Translations under genes and position numbers: made by a program
The notes under the pieces: generated by a model
The model's input: only the letters and a program-made list of their open reading frames with translations
Told to the model about the DNA's origin: nothing
Database searches by the model: none
Shown here: one piece after another, positions 23,456-34,445 of the stretch
How positions within the stretch are numbered: position 1 is the stretch's first letter
Layout of the letters: each line of letters opens with the position of its first letter
NCBI RefSeq assembly: GCF_020921035.1
Contig: NC_063155.1
Location: 9,533,001-9,597,000 of the forward strand
Source: Rhodamnia argentea
Lineage: Eukaryota; Streptophyta; Magnoliopsida; Myrtales; Myrtaceae
DNA length: 64,000 nucleotides
Direction: 5' to 3'

Positions 23456-23936
23456 TCAAGAAAAAGTTCCAAAAAAGTGTCAGAAGCGTCCCCATTTTCT
23501 CAGATAAGGGCTTGAGCCTTGAAGTGCCCTTGTTTTCTCAAATAAGGGCTTGAAATGGCCACGTAGTAGTCTAAAAAAAGGGGCTTGACCTCAAGGGCAT
23601 TTTTGTCATTTACATTTTAATTTTTTTTCTTTACTTTTTTCCTTGTTTTGTGTCTAAAAAAAAAGAGTACAAGCCGGGGGGTATTTTTTTAACTTTTAAC
23701 TTTTGTAATTTTTATAAAAACAGAAAAAAGGAAACAACAAAGAAAAAAATTAATAAAATAAATGACCAAAATGCCATTGAGATGAGGCCCTTTTGTGAGA
23801 CTACATGACCACTTCAGGCCCCTATTTGAAAGTTGAAACTGCTATGCCACTTCAGGCTCTTAGTTAAAATAATATCCATTTCATGCCCTTATTTGAGAAA
23901 ATGAGAGCACTCCGCGACTTTATTTGAAATTTTCCG
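23456..23936. mobile_element. Inverted-repeat element, family 1 (mini-repeat ends)
   Basis: The left end has TTTTCTCAAATAAGGGCTTG and AAATGGCCACG. The right end has the complement (CCATTTCATGCCCTTATTTG then AGAAAA) and closes with TTTGAAATTTTCC. Each end carries several ~30-bp units of the form AAATAAGGGCNTGAARTGG, inverted at the opposite end, followed inwards by CAAGGGCATTTTTGTCATTT and its inverse. No coding capacity. Relatives are at 36761-37210 and 44700-45265. By structure it is a MITE or foldback element; the superfamily is not determined. Confidence 0.7.
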
Positions 23937-24897
23937 TACTCTCAACTATCTATATAAGTTTTGCTAAAAAAAATGACCTAAATAAGAACACCGATGCAAG
24001 TTATATTTCGTGATTGTGCATCATGAATAAATATCACTAGAAACATAATTAGTGGGAACCCTTTTTACAAATGAATTTATTATAGTTAACTCTTACGATT
24101 TTGCAATTTAGATATTTGTGATAGAGTTGAATTACAAATTGATGTCATACAGCAAGTGATGTTAAAAACTGCTGTAAAATAAACTATATTTAAACGTGAT
24201 ACTTCATATTGGACGGATAAATTAGATTAGACGATTATTAGAAAAATTGCATTTCATCTTTGATAGTAAATGAACATTAAAAATAAAGTTAACATTAGCA
24301 ATTACAAACACCATAATTGCATAATATTATAGAGAAAACTTGTATTCTGAATATATTACACAATTTCCTATATTTGGCATTGACTTGTCTATCCATCTCT
24401 TCTTGTAAATAGGCAAGGACAATAGACGTGTCAAAGGGGAGTATTCGTTCCAAATCCTTGCTCTTCTTGATTATACTGTTAGGATTCGACACACAAATCA
24501 CAAACGCAGTAAAGCAAAAAAGTGAGAAAAAGAAATCGACACAAGATTTATCGTGGTTCATCCTCAAATTAGAACTACGTTCAGTAGAGACTTCCACTAT
24601 ATTAGCACCCCACACCTTGTTGTTGCATCCTTCAATTACACAAGAAAGAAATATTATATAACAGTACCTATTCATATGCTCAAACTCAAACTACCAATGA
24701 CAAAATATAGGCTTAAACTATAATAGCTCTTTGCTGGCTCGGAAGCACTGCCCTTGCGACCCCCACCGGGGTGGCTCCCTTGGGCCCCCGCTCGATCACC
24801 AGGAGTGGGACCCTCATGCCTTCGTCGATAGAGAGTTGTTCATACTCCCCAATAAATACATCTGATGTAAGTTGTCGCAGAAATATAAAAGAAGTAA
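23937..24897. other. AT-rich intergenic region downstream of YSL copy B, with a repeat-like GC island
   Basis: Very AT-rich to about 24300, then a stretch around 24530-24600 with ACACAAGATTTATCGTGGTT, a phrase seen in many dispersed plant repeats. A short GC-rich island follows at 24729-24830. It may be a remnant of a dispersed element, but no ends or coding domains are visible. Confidence 0.35.
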
Positions 24898-27875
24898 TTA
24901 AGAACCACCATTGAGGCAATTTTCAACTTGAGCACTCATCTCCTTGGACAGAAACCTCATGCACATTGGTGCAATTATGTTCCTCATCCTGAGTATGGTA
25001 CTAGGAAACCACCACAGCCCATCACCAAACATCAGTGCAGACCCAACAAAAGGAGCCAATGCCTCAGCTTGGGCCTTGTTCTTCCTCCTCCACAGGTAGA
25101 ACACCAAGTACCCAACGCACATGTCAATGCTGAGATAAGCTCCAACGTTGAACGGCACGGCGAAAGCCATCGGTATCGGTATCAAATGCTTCCACTTCTT
25201 CGGCATCGAGTCTCTGAGCAAGCTGACGAGAATGGCCACGAAAAAGAATGCAAGAGAAAGACTGAGGCAATGCTTTGGCAGTGTCGAGAACCCATTTGTG
25301 GCGCGCATGGCAGCGGCTCTCTGACTGCTGGCCCAGGAAGCTGGGAACATGGAATCAGGCGTACCAAATCCATTTGGGTAGTGGTTCTTGAAGTACAAGA
25401 AGATGTAAGGGGAGACCAAGCAGCCCACTAAAGTCCCAATCAGTTGGCTCAAGAAGAGAGATTTGGGGGAGGAAAGTGTCATGTACCCTAGTTTGAAGGT
25501 CTCCATCATATTGGAAGCTGCATCCACAAGATGCATCAGTGCCCCACAAGCAGCGAGCCCGGCTAGGACACTGCCGCTGGACATTCCAGTCCACGAACCA
25601 AAGATTAAGATGGCCATCCTCCCAAGAACCGACGATACGGACATGTCGGTTAAAGCGGTCACGTAGACTCTGCAGAATCCTAATAGTGGGGATATCAGGT
25701 ACAGGGTCAACACATGGTACCATTTGAGACTAGGGAAGATGAATGGCAATACTGCTACGGATATAGTAGCTATCACGACATAGCCGCCGATCGCCACTCT
25801 CTTTGGAATTTGGTCCTTGAGGAAGGCTTTGGATCTGACCTCTTCATCATAGGAGGCAGGGGTGTTTCCAGTGAAGGAGTTCGCAGCAACAGGCAAAGCA
25901 GAATTGTTTTTATGCTTGAGCAACCCAACAACAATTATCTTTATCAGGTTGTAGACTCCATCACCAATTATGATGGAGAGGCCAATGAAGACCTGCTTGA
26001 CACAATCAAAATTCAAACTTTTTTTTTTCTCTTCGCCTAAACCCAAACAAGCAAGCAACTGGAAATTGAACTATTGGTCAGAGGCATGACCTTATAAGCT
26101 TGGAGGCCGCTGAGAGTTCTGGGAGCAACTTTTGCAGGATACCAGTCACCACTCTTGGTCTGTATGTAAGGCCACAATATACCCGATGATAGGATCGCTC
26201 CGAGCAATAGTGAATAGGATATTATGAACGGACACATCATTCCAATGCCAATATATGCTGACTGGAAGTTGAAATAGAAGCTGTTTTGGTCACCAGAAAC
26301 GAGGAAAAGATCGCAATTAGGAGCTTGCTAGCCTTGAAGGGTATATTAGCTCTCAGTTATCATCTCCTTCATATCCACAAATAGTTCAATATCGACCAGA
26401 GCATGTATGCTTCAACCAATGTATTTAATTACATTCAGTAGCAATAGTATAGACTCTTCCATGTCTCTGTTTCTCTGTCCCCCTTTCCTTTAGAGACAGA
26501 GTGCTCCTTTTAGGTTTTGGTACAGAGTGATTGCTCAAATTTCGAATGACGAATTCTTGTGAAGCCATACCTCCTTTGAAATGCTTTGTGTCCAAAAGTG
26601 GGGAAATGATTAAATCCGCACGAGTCACCTCCACTGTATAACCATTGGAATATGCTCCAAAGAAAGCTAATTGTGAAGAATCTATTCAGTTTTTTGGTCT
26701 GCTTCCTGTTGGCGGATTGAGAAACATCGGGTTAGTAGTTATTACTCGAGCACCCTTTCGGAAAACCACAAGAAAAAGAGGATTTTATTGATGAGGAAGA
26801 ATGAAAAGGAAAGAGAGAAAGAACCTGCCATTGAATTTGCCCCTCCGAGGAGTGTGGAAGCTATTTATAAAATTAGCTGATGCAGATGCAGTCGGGAATG
26901 TCAACTTCTTGTCAATAAGCATGAACTGGGCACCGGAAACTCGAAAAGTGAAACAGATTTTTAGACTGACATTGAATAAACACACGGCGAGTCTTTCGTG
27001 AACTTGGGAGCATATTTTCTCGCATTGTTTTAATGAAGACAGGAGAAACATCACACACCAATTTTTGCTTAAGTAGTAATTTCAAACTGTAAAATGCAGT
27101 ATGTATGAGCTAAAACATTGTATTCTATGATTGCGTTCGGAGCGTTTTAATCAGCAACTTGAGCGCATATGCTTACATTTCGAAGAGGCAACGGAGTGAA
27201 TACGCCGGCAGAGCTAGAGAGCAAAAGCAGCAGTGTCATCCACCCGAAGCTGGGATTCTTTATGTCACTAGGATCGACCGGCCCGGGCATTTGCTTCGCC
27301 ACAATGTCACTCATGGCAAAAAGATAGCTTGCAAAGCCTCCTGTTTATAGGAATAAACTAGAGTAACTACACAACCTTCTCATTTCTCGAGGCTATTAAA
27401 AAAGAGAGAATCCAGACAGATTTCTAAAGACAGGATTCTTGCTGCTAATAGAGAATTCACCACTATAAGCAATGCTGATGATGGCGTTAACGCATATTTG
27501 AATGACAGCGTTCTCTTGCCTCGTGAACGGCTGGCCCTGGAAGCCAGCTGCACTCAACAACTTTGTCCATGTCGAGATGAAGAGGAAACCGAAGAATCCG
27601 GCGAAGAGGTTCACCGGAGGGATCATCCCGAACATCAGGTCCATCTTGACGACAAAAATGGTCAAGAAAGCTCCCATTGCACAACTCGCAACTACAGCTC
27701 TCAATGTGAGTTGGCTTTGCCATGGCGGGATCTCCTCGTCTTTGAATAAGAACTCTATGCAATGCAATTCGTGCGGTTTCACTTCATTCCCCATGTCTTC
27801 CTCCAGCTTATTATACTTCAGAGGCCAATCATTTTGGCTGAGGTCGATCTTTTCACCATCCTCAATCACCTTCAT
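24898..27875 (-). CDS. YSL: YSL family metal-nicotianamine transporter, copy B (YSL7-like)
   Basis: Six coding exons on the minus strand: 27875-27461, 27340-27177, 26925-26825, 26705-26571, 26280-26091 and 25992-24898. They give 699 residues in frame. Exon sizes match copy A almost exactly (415, 164, 101, 135, 190 and 1095 nt). The signatures are the same: [102 protein letters not shown] and APMCMRFLSKEMSAQVENC. Of the two minus-strand copies it keeps the canonical GDG motif. The exon 2 donor is AAT|GTAAGC, with T where copies A and C have G at the last exon base; the frame still requires it. Its 5' end faces copy C about 800 bp away. Confidence 0.95.
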
Positions 27876-28676
27876 CGTCGAAAGTACAGATCAAGGCGAA
27901 TTATCGCAGAGGCCTTTTGTTTGTACAGAGAAGAGGGAGTTGTTGCAATTTTGTTCAAGACTGTTTCTTTTGGGTATGTATGAAACACAGCCAGTGCTGA
28001 GAAAACATCCGACAGCCCAAAATTACAAGGCAGGAAACAATTCGTATGTTCTCACAAGTGTTGTTTCTGTAAAATAAAAATTTTAAAAAAAAAAACCTAT
28101 ATAATAATTTTGTGCCTTCTAAAAGAGAAAAAGATGTTTTAGTGATAAATTAATTTCGTTAATGGTCAAACCGATACCAAAGTTTACGACGTATCTAAAC
28201 CCTGAAATATCTTATTCCAAAAATTTGGAATCAGGAATCGAGAACCGGACCGAACCCCTCAAGAAATGGTCTATCCAGGGCGGGTGCTAACGAGATACTA
28301 GGTAAAAAAAATTATATCGAATTCCATATGTCATAATAATTTAGAAGGTTTTAGGTATTTCACGAGAAATGAAAGTCAGTATGAGACCGTTGCTCGCGTT
28401 GTGATTCTGGGACGCGGAATGTTCTTTTACAGGCTTGGAGGTTAGGAACATGCATCCCAGTTTCAACACAGGCTGTCCTCGGATGCCCACAGAAAAACAA
28501 CTTAACAATTTTTTTCTTTTCCAATCTCTAAGGAACATGAGAGATTCAACATGTCCTAACTATACAGGACAACCTCAAAGCTCAATTTACCCTGTTCTCG
28601 ATCGCTTCAAAGGATCTCTTTTGTTCCTCAACACGAAACGGCCTTCTTGACCCTCCCCTTCTTGAGCTATACCGGG
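27876..28676. promoter_or_regulatory. Shared intergenic region between divergent YSL copies B and C
   Basis: This is 801 bp between the two start codons, so both promoters must lie here unless they extend into neighbouring genes. The first ~170 bp resembles the upstream region of copy A. The centre (28080-28330) is AT-rich with a CGGACCGAACC phrase like the dispersed repeat at 33140-33470. No confident TATA box or iron-response element was identified by eye. Confidence 0.5.
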
Positions 28677-31651
28677 ATGAGCAGCACCGAGGATGGAGAA
28701 AAGATCCAGATGGACCGTCAGGATTGGCCCTGCGATTACAAGACGTTGGCACCAGAGACGTCGGCTAACAATGAAGAGAAGCCGCGGGAATTGCATTCCG
28801 TGGAGTTCATACTCAAAGGGAAGGAGGTCCCTCCGTGGCAGAGACAGCTTACATTGAGAGCTCTAGTTGTGAGCTGTGCCATGGGAGCTTTCTGGACCAT
28901 TTATATCCTGAAGATGGACCTGATATTAAACTTCATCCCTCCCGTGAATCTCTTCGGCGGAGCCTTCAGTTTCGTCTTCATATCTATGTGGACGAAGCTG
29001 CTAAATGCAACCGGCTTGTTGAGTCAGCCGTTCACGAGGCAAGAGAATACCGTCGTTCAAACGTGCGTCGATTCCATCGTCAGCATCGCTTTGAGTGGTG
29101 AGTTGTCTTCTTAGCAGCAAGATAAATCCTATTATTGATGATATGTCCTGGCTTGTTTTTTCAATGATATCCGGAAATTAGCCGGTGTTAAGTCGCTGGA
29201 TTTAAGTCTCCTAAACAGGAGGCTTTTCGAGCTATCTTTTCGCCATGAGCGACACTGTCGCAAAGCAAAGTCCAGGACCAGTCGATCCATATGATATCAA
29301 GAATCCCAGCTTGGGGTGGATGATACTGTTTCTCTTTCTCACTAGCTCCGCCGGTCTATTATCTATATTGCCTCTTCGAAGGGTAAGCATTATATGCTCA
29401 AATCGCTGATTAAAATGCTCATAACATTCATATCGGTTACAAAAGTTCTAGCTCAGGATGTATACATGCAGCATCCTATGATGCAGAGATTAGTTGTAGG
29501 AATAAATTAGTGTCTGTTGCTTCTTTACTTCTCCTTATGAATGATCCATCCTCGAGTTTATCGTCGACATGAACGATTTGGTGACTTCTTGAGCTTCTGT
29601 TGCCCAGTTCATGCTCATTGACAAGAAGTTGACATACCCAACTGGATATGCAACAGGTAATATAATAAATAGCTTCCACACTCCTCAGATAGGCAAATTG
29701 AATGGCAGGTATTTTCTCTCTTCCTATTCATTTGCGTTCTTCCTCTCGACAACACCTTTCTGGTGTCGGTTTCTGGACGACTGCACGAGTAACAATTATT
29801 AACACTATTTTTCATCGATCAACCGACAGGAAACAGGGGACGACTCTGAGTAGATCCTTTGCAATCACCTTCTTTTGGAGCATATACCAGTGGCTGTTCA
29901 GTGGAGGTAGCTCTTGCGGATTCCATTTCTTCCCCACCTTTGGATTCAAAGCATTGCAGAGGAGGTATCGTCTACAAAAGCAATAAATGTTTGCAGTTCT
30001 AGCGATCGATCCTTAGGGAAAAAAAAACTAAGAAAAAGTACTGTCTTTGCAAAGTAAAGATAGAAAAGATGGCAATATCAACACTACTGCTACTTCACAG
30101 AAATGAATGCATTGCCTGAACGATACATGTTTCGGTTGGAATTACTGTTTTCGCTGCCTACAGTGCTAGCAAGTTCCTCATCTGAAGTTCTTTTTCTCAC
30201 TTCCTGCTACTGAAACAGCTTCAATTTCGCCTTCCATTCATCATATATTGGTGTTGGAATGATGTCCCCCTTCGTGATAACCTATTCCCAATTGCTTGGT
30301 GCAATTCTCGCCTCGGGTATATTGTGGCCTTACATAGACACCAAGAAGGGTGACTGGTATCCTGCAGATGCCACTGCCAGAAGGCTCAGCGGCCCCCGAG
30401 CTTATCGGGTGATGTCCCCGACCAATAGCTCGTTCGTCTTTGCTTGCTTATTCATGTTTACTCGAGAAGCATAGATAACCTGAGTAATCGGCCGTGTCTG
30501 GATTTTGTCCCCCCTCATTTGATGGTCTGGATCTTGATTGTGTCTCACAGGTCTACTTTAGCCTCGCCATCATAACTGGCGATGCGGTCTACAACATGAT
30601 AAAGTTCATCGTCATCGGGTTGTTCAAGAATAAGAAAATCAGCAATGCCGCCGGTTCGCCTTTCGCCGAGGATCCCTTCCATGAGAAGTCACCTGTCTCC
30701 TATGATGAAGAGGTCAGAACAAAGGCCTTCCTCGAGGACCTAATCCCGAACGAAGTGGCTGTCGGCGGCTACGTGGCCATCGCCAGCATATCCACCGCGG
30801 TCTTCCCTTTCATCTTCCCTCCTCTCAAATGGTACTACATCTTGATCATATACCTGATCGCCCCAATCCTGGGGTTCTGCAAGGCGTACGCCGCCGGCTT
30901 AACCGACATGTCCATAACGTCAAACCTGGGGAAGCTGGCCATCTTCACCTTCGCCTCATGGGCCGGGAAGGCCCGGGGCAGTGTCCTGGTCGGGCTCGCA
31001 GCATGCGGGGTTATCATGAACTCGGTGGACGGGGCTTCTGACGTGATGGAGAGCTTCAAAGTTGGGTACATGACACTTTCTTCCCCCAAATCCCTCTTGC
31101 TGAGCAAACTGATCGGGACTTTGATGGGGTGTGTGATCTCCCCGTCCATCTTCCTGTACCTCAGGAGCCACAACCCCGGGTTCGGGACGCCGCAATCCCG
31201 GTTCTCGGCTGCTTGGTCTGGCAGCTTCCGAGAAGCCGCCACGCACGCGACAGGCGGGTTCTCGACGCTGCCGAAGCACTGCCTCGAGCTCTCCCTGGCC
31301 TTCTTCCTCGCGGCCATTCTCGTCGACCTGCTCAGGGATTCGATGCCGAAGAAGTGGAGGAACGTGATACCGATCCCTGTGGCGTTCGCCGTGCCGTTCT
31401 ACATCGGAGCTTACATCACCGTGGACATGTGCGTCGGGTACCTGATCTTCTACATCTGGAGGGGGAAGAACAAGGTCCAAGCAGAGACGTTCGCGCCCCT
31501 TGTCGGGTCTGCTTTCATATTCGCAGATGGGCTGTGGCTGTTCCCCGTCTCTGTGCTCAATATGAAGAAGATAACTGCGCCAATGTGCATGAGATTTTGG
31601 CCCAAGCAGATGGATTCTCAAGTAGAAACTTGCCTCAACAGTGGTTCTTGA
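28677..31651 (+). CDS. YSL: YSL family metal-nicotianamine transporter, copy C (YSL7-like)
   Basis: Six coding exons on the plus strand: 28677-29097, 29219-29382, 29608-29708, 29830-29964, 30219-30408 and 30551-31651. They give 703 residues in frame. The intron positions and phases are the same as in copies A and B. Signatures are [115 protein letters not shown] and [19 protein letters not shown]. The motif after exon 6 starts is IITGDAVYN instead of GDG. Exon 6 is clearly richer in G and C, especially at third codon positions, than exons 1-5 or exon 6 of the other copies. The start is the ATG that aligns with MKV of the paralogues; an in-frame upstream ATG at 28647 would add ten residues. 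Confidence 0.95.
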
Positions 31652-32044
31652 CATTACCATCATTTTTATTTTACTTTTCTTGTCCATCTTCTTCTTTTTT
31701 TTAAGAGCAATTATTTTTCTTTTCTTTTCAATTAATGAGTGCTTTATGCAAACACGCAATGATGATGTGTGGATCTACGACCAAAAATAACTGTCAGATT
31801 GGAAAGCATTTTCCTGCCCACAATTGCTTTGCACTGTGGCTTACTCGGGCTATAGTTACTTTTCCCAACACTCGCCAGATTATGTCTTTCCCAAACCTTG
31901 ATTCCCATACGCAGAGTGAGAGAATCTTGGAGCGTCGTCCCTTTCAGACAGCCTCATGTCTCTCTCTTCCCATTTTCCCATCGGAGTCAGGTCATCGATC
32001 TCCAACCCGCGATTTCAGCCAGCCGGAGATGCACTCGCGCCAAT

Positions 32045-32435
32045 GCTGCTCGTGCGAGGATTAGTTGCAGGCTTGGCAAGGGCGATGATCAAGTATGCTA
32101 AGAAAGCAGAAGGATTAGTTGACAGGGTAGACAATGTCGGAACAGGCGGCTATGGCGCTAGCACTGTCAAACATGTCGACCAGTGCTTCTACACTTGCTG
32201 CAGCTTGCGGTGTAACAGAGTTGCGAAGGTGACATTGATCTCCGCATGAGTCCCGAGACTGACATTGATTGCAAACCCGCAAGATATAATTGACAATTTG
32301 CTGAAATGTCAATCCTGTGAGGAAGAAGCTGAAAGTGGAAACCACCTTCGATGTATTAGGACCTATGTCAAATCGAGCACGGGTGCCGCCTTTTGCCGTG
32401 GTTTGTGCCTGCAAAGATGACATAGTAAGCGCCCA
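32045..32435 (+). pseudogene. Fragment of anthranilate phosphoribosyltransferase (TRP1/PAT1-like)
   Basis: Two blocks match plant anthranilate phosphoribosyltransferase, the plastid enzyme that joins anthranilate to PRPP in tryptophan synthesis. Block 1 (about 32060-32215) reads GLARAMIKYAKKAEGLVD then VGTGGYGAST, and in a shifted frame ASTLAAACG; the family has VGTGGDGA followed by NIST and AAACGA. Block 2 (about 32315-32425) reads VRKKLKVETTFDVLGPMSN then RARVPPFAVV and KDDIV; the family has VRKKLKVKTVFNVLGPMLN. The Gly loop Asp is replaced by Tyr, the middle section with the GNR and SSSACGSAD motifs is missing, and both frameshifts and a stop are present. A host-gene relic, not functional. 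Confidence 0.75.
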
Positions 32436-32479
32436 CGGATTAGGTGTCTCTAGGAAAGTTTGCAGATTGTGCTTGTTAT

Positions 32480-33135
32480 CGAGATTCATGTGTATCTGAC
32501 TTGTTCTCCTCAATTTTTAATCAAGTTACCCAGCATGTCTCCTTGAATTTCTTCTGCGCCTTCCCTGCGGCCTACACATAGTCGTTGTCTTTCTACACAG
32601 AAGCATCGTTTTGCGCTCACTTTGCCTTTTCTTTTGAACGTTTGATCTGCCCCTTTCAAGCTTTATCTCACAGCGGTCTCGATCATGATCAGTGGCCGGG
32701 GTAGTTCCTGCCGTCGCTCCGGAAAAAATTGACAAATTCTCATTCGATCCATGTAAGAATAAGGAATTTTCGCTCGGCGGGTGATGGACGTTGGCGTTCC
32801 TCAGTGTACTTTCGATGACTTGAGGGGTGGAAAGAGTCGGTCGTCGGCACTATAGATCTCTTGCTCATATGAAATCAAAGTAGGCCCGCCCTAGGAACAC
32901 GCCTAAGGGACACGACTACGACATCGGTCGTCACGAAACGGACATTGCCGAAGAAGACGATAGGCGAGGATGGATCGGCGGTCAAATACACAAAACAATG
33001 GGCTTCGAAATTAGGTGAGGAACTTCCTGTTGATTATGTGCACTCGTTCGGATTCAACATCATCCACAGAATCACATTGGCCGACACGCGTTTGTGGCTT
33101 TGAGTGCATGAAGGCTCTGGTGGTGACCACTCTAT
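32480..33135. other. Intergenic region, nothing recognised
   Basis: Balanced base composition with only short frames. No repeat ends, tRNA or gene family is recognisable. Confidence 0.4.
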
Positions 33136-33139
33136 TATA

Positions 33140-33470
33140 GTAGGGCTGATCGTTTCCCCGTCCCACCTCGAGACCGGAAACCAGATCGAGGGGACCGGTT
33201 CCTGGGCGTCCAATGAATCACATTATAAATGCGTAGAAATACGCCTAGTGATTAAGAGTTCAAATGGTTGCTTTAAATATTTTTTAAAAAATTAAAATTG
33301 GAAATTGAAAATAAAAAAGGCGGAACCGGTTGGGTGGTCTTACCCTTGGAATCGGGAACCAAACCTACAATTATCAGTTTGGAATAGGAAACCGGATCGT
33401 TGCCCTCGAAAATAGGACCAAATCAGCCAATTCGATCTGGTCCGAGCAGTTCCCGATCCGATCGATTCTT
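33140..33470. mobile_element. Small dispersed element with CCGG-rich ends (MITE-like)
   Basis: It begins GGGCTGATCGTTTCCCCGTC and ends near AGTTCCCGATCCGATCG. The ends carry repeated GGAACCGG / CCGGTTCC phrases, and an AT-rich centre contains GCGTAGAAATACGCCTAGTG. Related CCGG-rich phrases recur near 28240-28280 and 35390-35510. No coding capacity; superfamily not determined. Confidence 0.4.
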
Positions 33471-33989
33471 TTTCCTCGTCTCTACTCTTCAAGGTAGACT
33501 AGGGAAACGGACGAGGCCCTCAAATTTCTGGGGCCAGCCCTTGTTGACTCTCTCTCTCTCTCTCTCTCTACATGGATGTTGAAGATGCTCAGTCATTTCC
33601 TGTGATTTCTCTGCAAAACCCTTTTGATTCCTCATCAATGGCATCATCTACTTTGAATTCTATCGTGATGGCCGTGCTCGAGAAGCAATAAGGGATGACG
33701 GATCGCAGAATTCTGAAGAAAGGGGGACGAGCGACGGCGACGGCGACCGAGGGTGGCTCGGACCGCGACATCGTCGGAATGGACAATGTGTTGGCGCATT
33801 TTGATTGTTTCTTGGCACAAGGAGTCAAGACATGGACATCAATTCGATCAAATTTGTCCGGGAATCTGGTCAAAATATTGATACTATGTCGAACCCGTCT
33901 TAGGTTTTCAAATTTTCTTTACTTGTTGTTTAAAGGGTTCTCACGGTATCCGAGCATTGGCTAGGAAAGTGTCAAACACGGCAGAGTTT

Positions 33990-34445
33990 ATCACCGGGGA
34001 AAATGATTAAAAAAAAAAAAATCTTAAACCTATTGCGATTGTGTCGGTTCAGTTATAAATTTCATTTTTGTCGATTCAGTCATAAACGTTTTGCAATTGT
34101 GTTAATTTAATATATCCGGCTAATTTTGACCAATCAACGCTAACGTAGGTTTTTTAAATAATATTTTTATTTTTTTCTTTAGACTTTTTTTTTTATTTAG
34201 GACTGGCGAGGTCGTAAGTCCAAAAAAAAAAGATAAAAACTAAAGAAAAGAAAAGAAAAAAAATATTATAAATTATTATTGAAATGTTATTAAAGAAAAG
34301 TTCACATTAGCACCGAAAATGCCATGTTACCGCCGGCAGTCAAAATTGAGCAAGATCGACTAAAATGATACAAATGCAAAAGGTTTATAACTGAATCGGC
34401 ATAATCGCAATAGATTTAAGAATTTTCTAGTAATTTTCCCCGTTT
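33990..34445. mobile_element. Inverted-repeat element, family 2
   Basis: The left arm reads AATCTTAAACCTATTGCGAT then TGTGTCGGTTCAGTTATAAA. The right arm is its complement (TTTATAACTGAATCGGCATA then ATCGCAATAGATTTAAGAAT). Inside are CTAACGTAGG and its counterpart, and a T-rich/A-rich core. No coding capacity. Relatives are at 45720-46150, 46820-47380 and 53245-53945, with half copies near 35040-35250 and 45275-45440. Confidence 0.65.

Noticed and set aside
24729-24919. Minus-strand frame just downstream of YSL copy B
   Set aside because: It simply reads through the YSL C-terminus in another frame into a short GC-rich repeat-like island; no protein family was recognised.
31129-31704. Long 191-codon frame and 267-codon reverse frame over YSL copy C exon 6
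   Set aside because: Shadows of the GC-rich real exon; the transporter frame has full family conservation.
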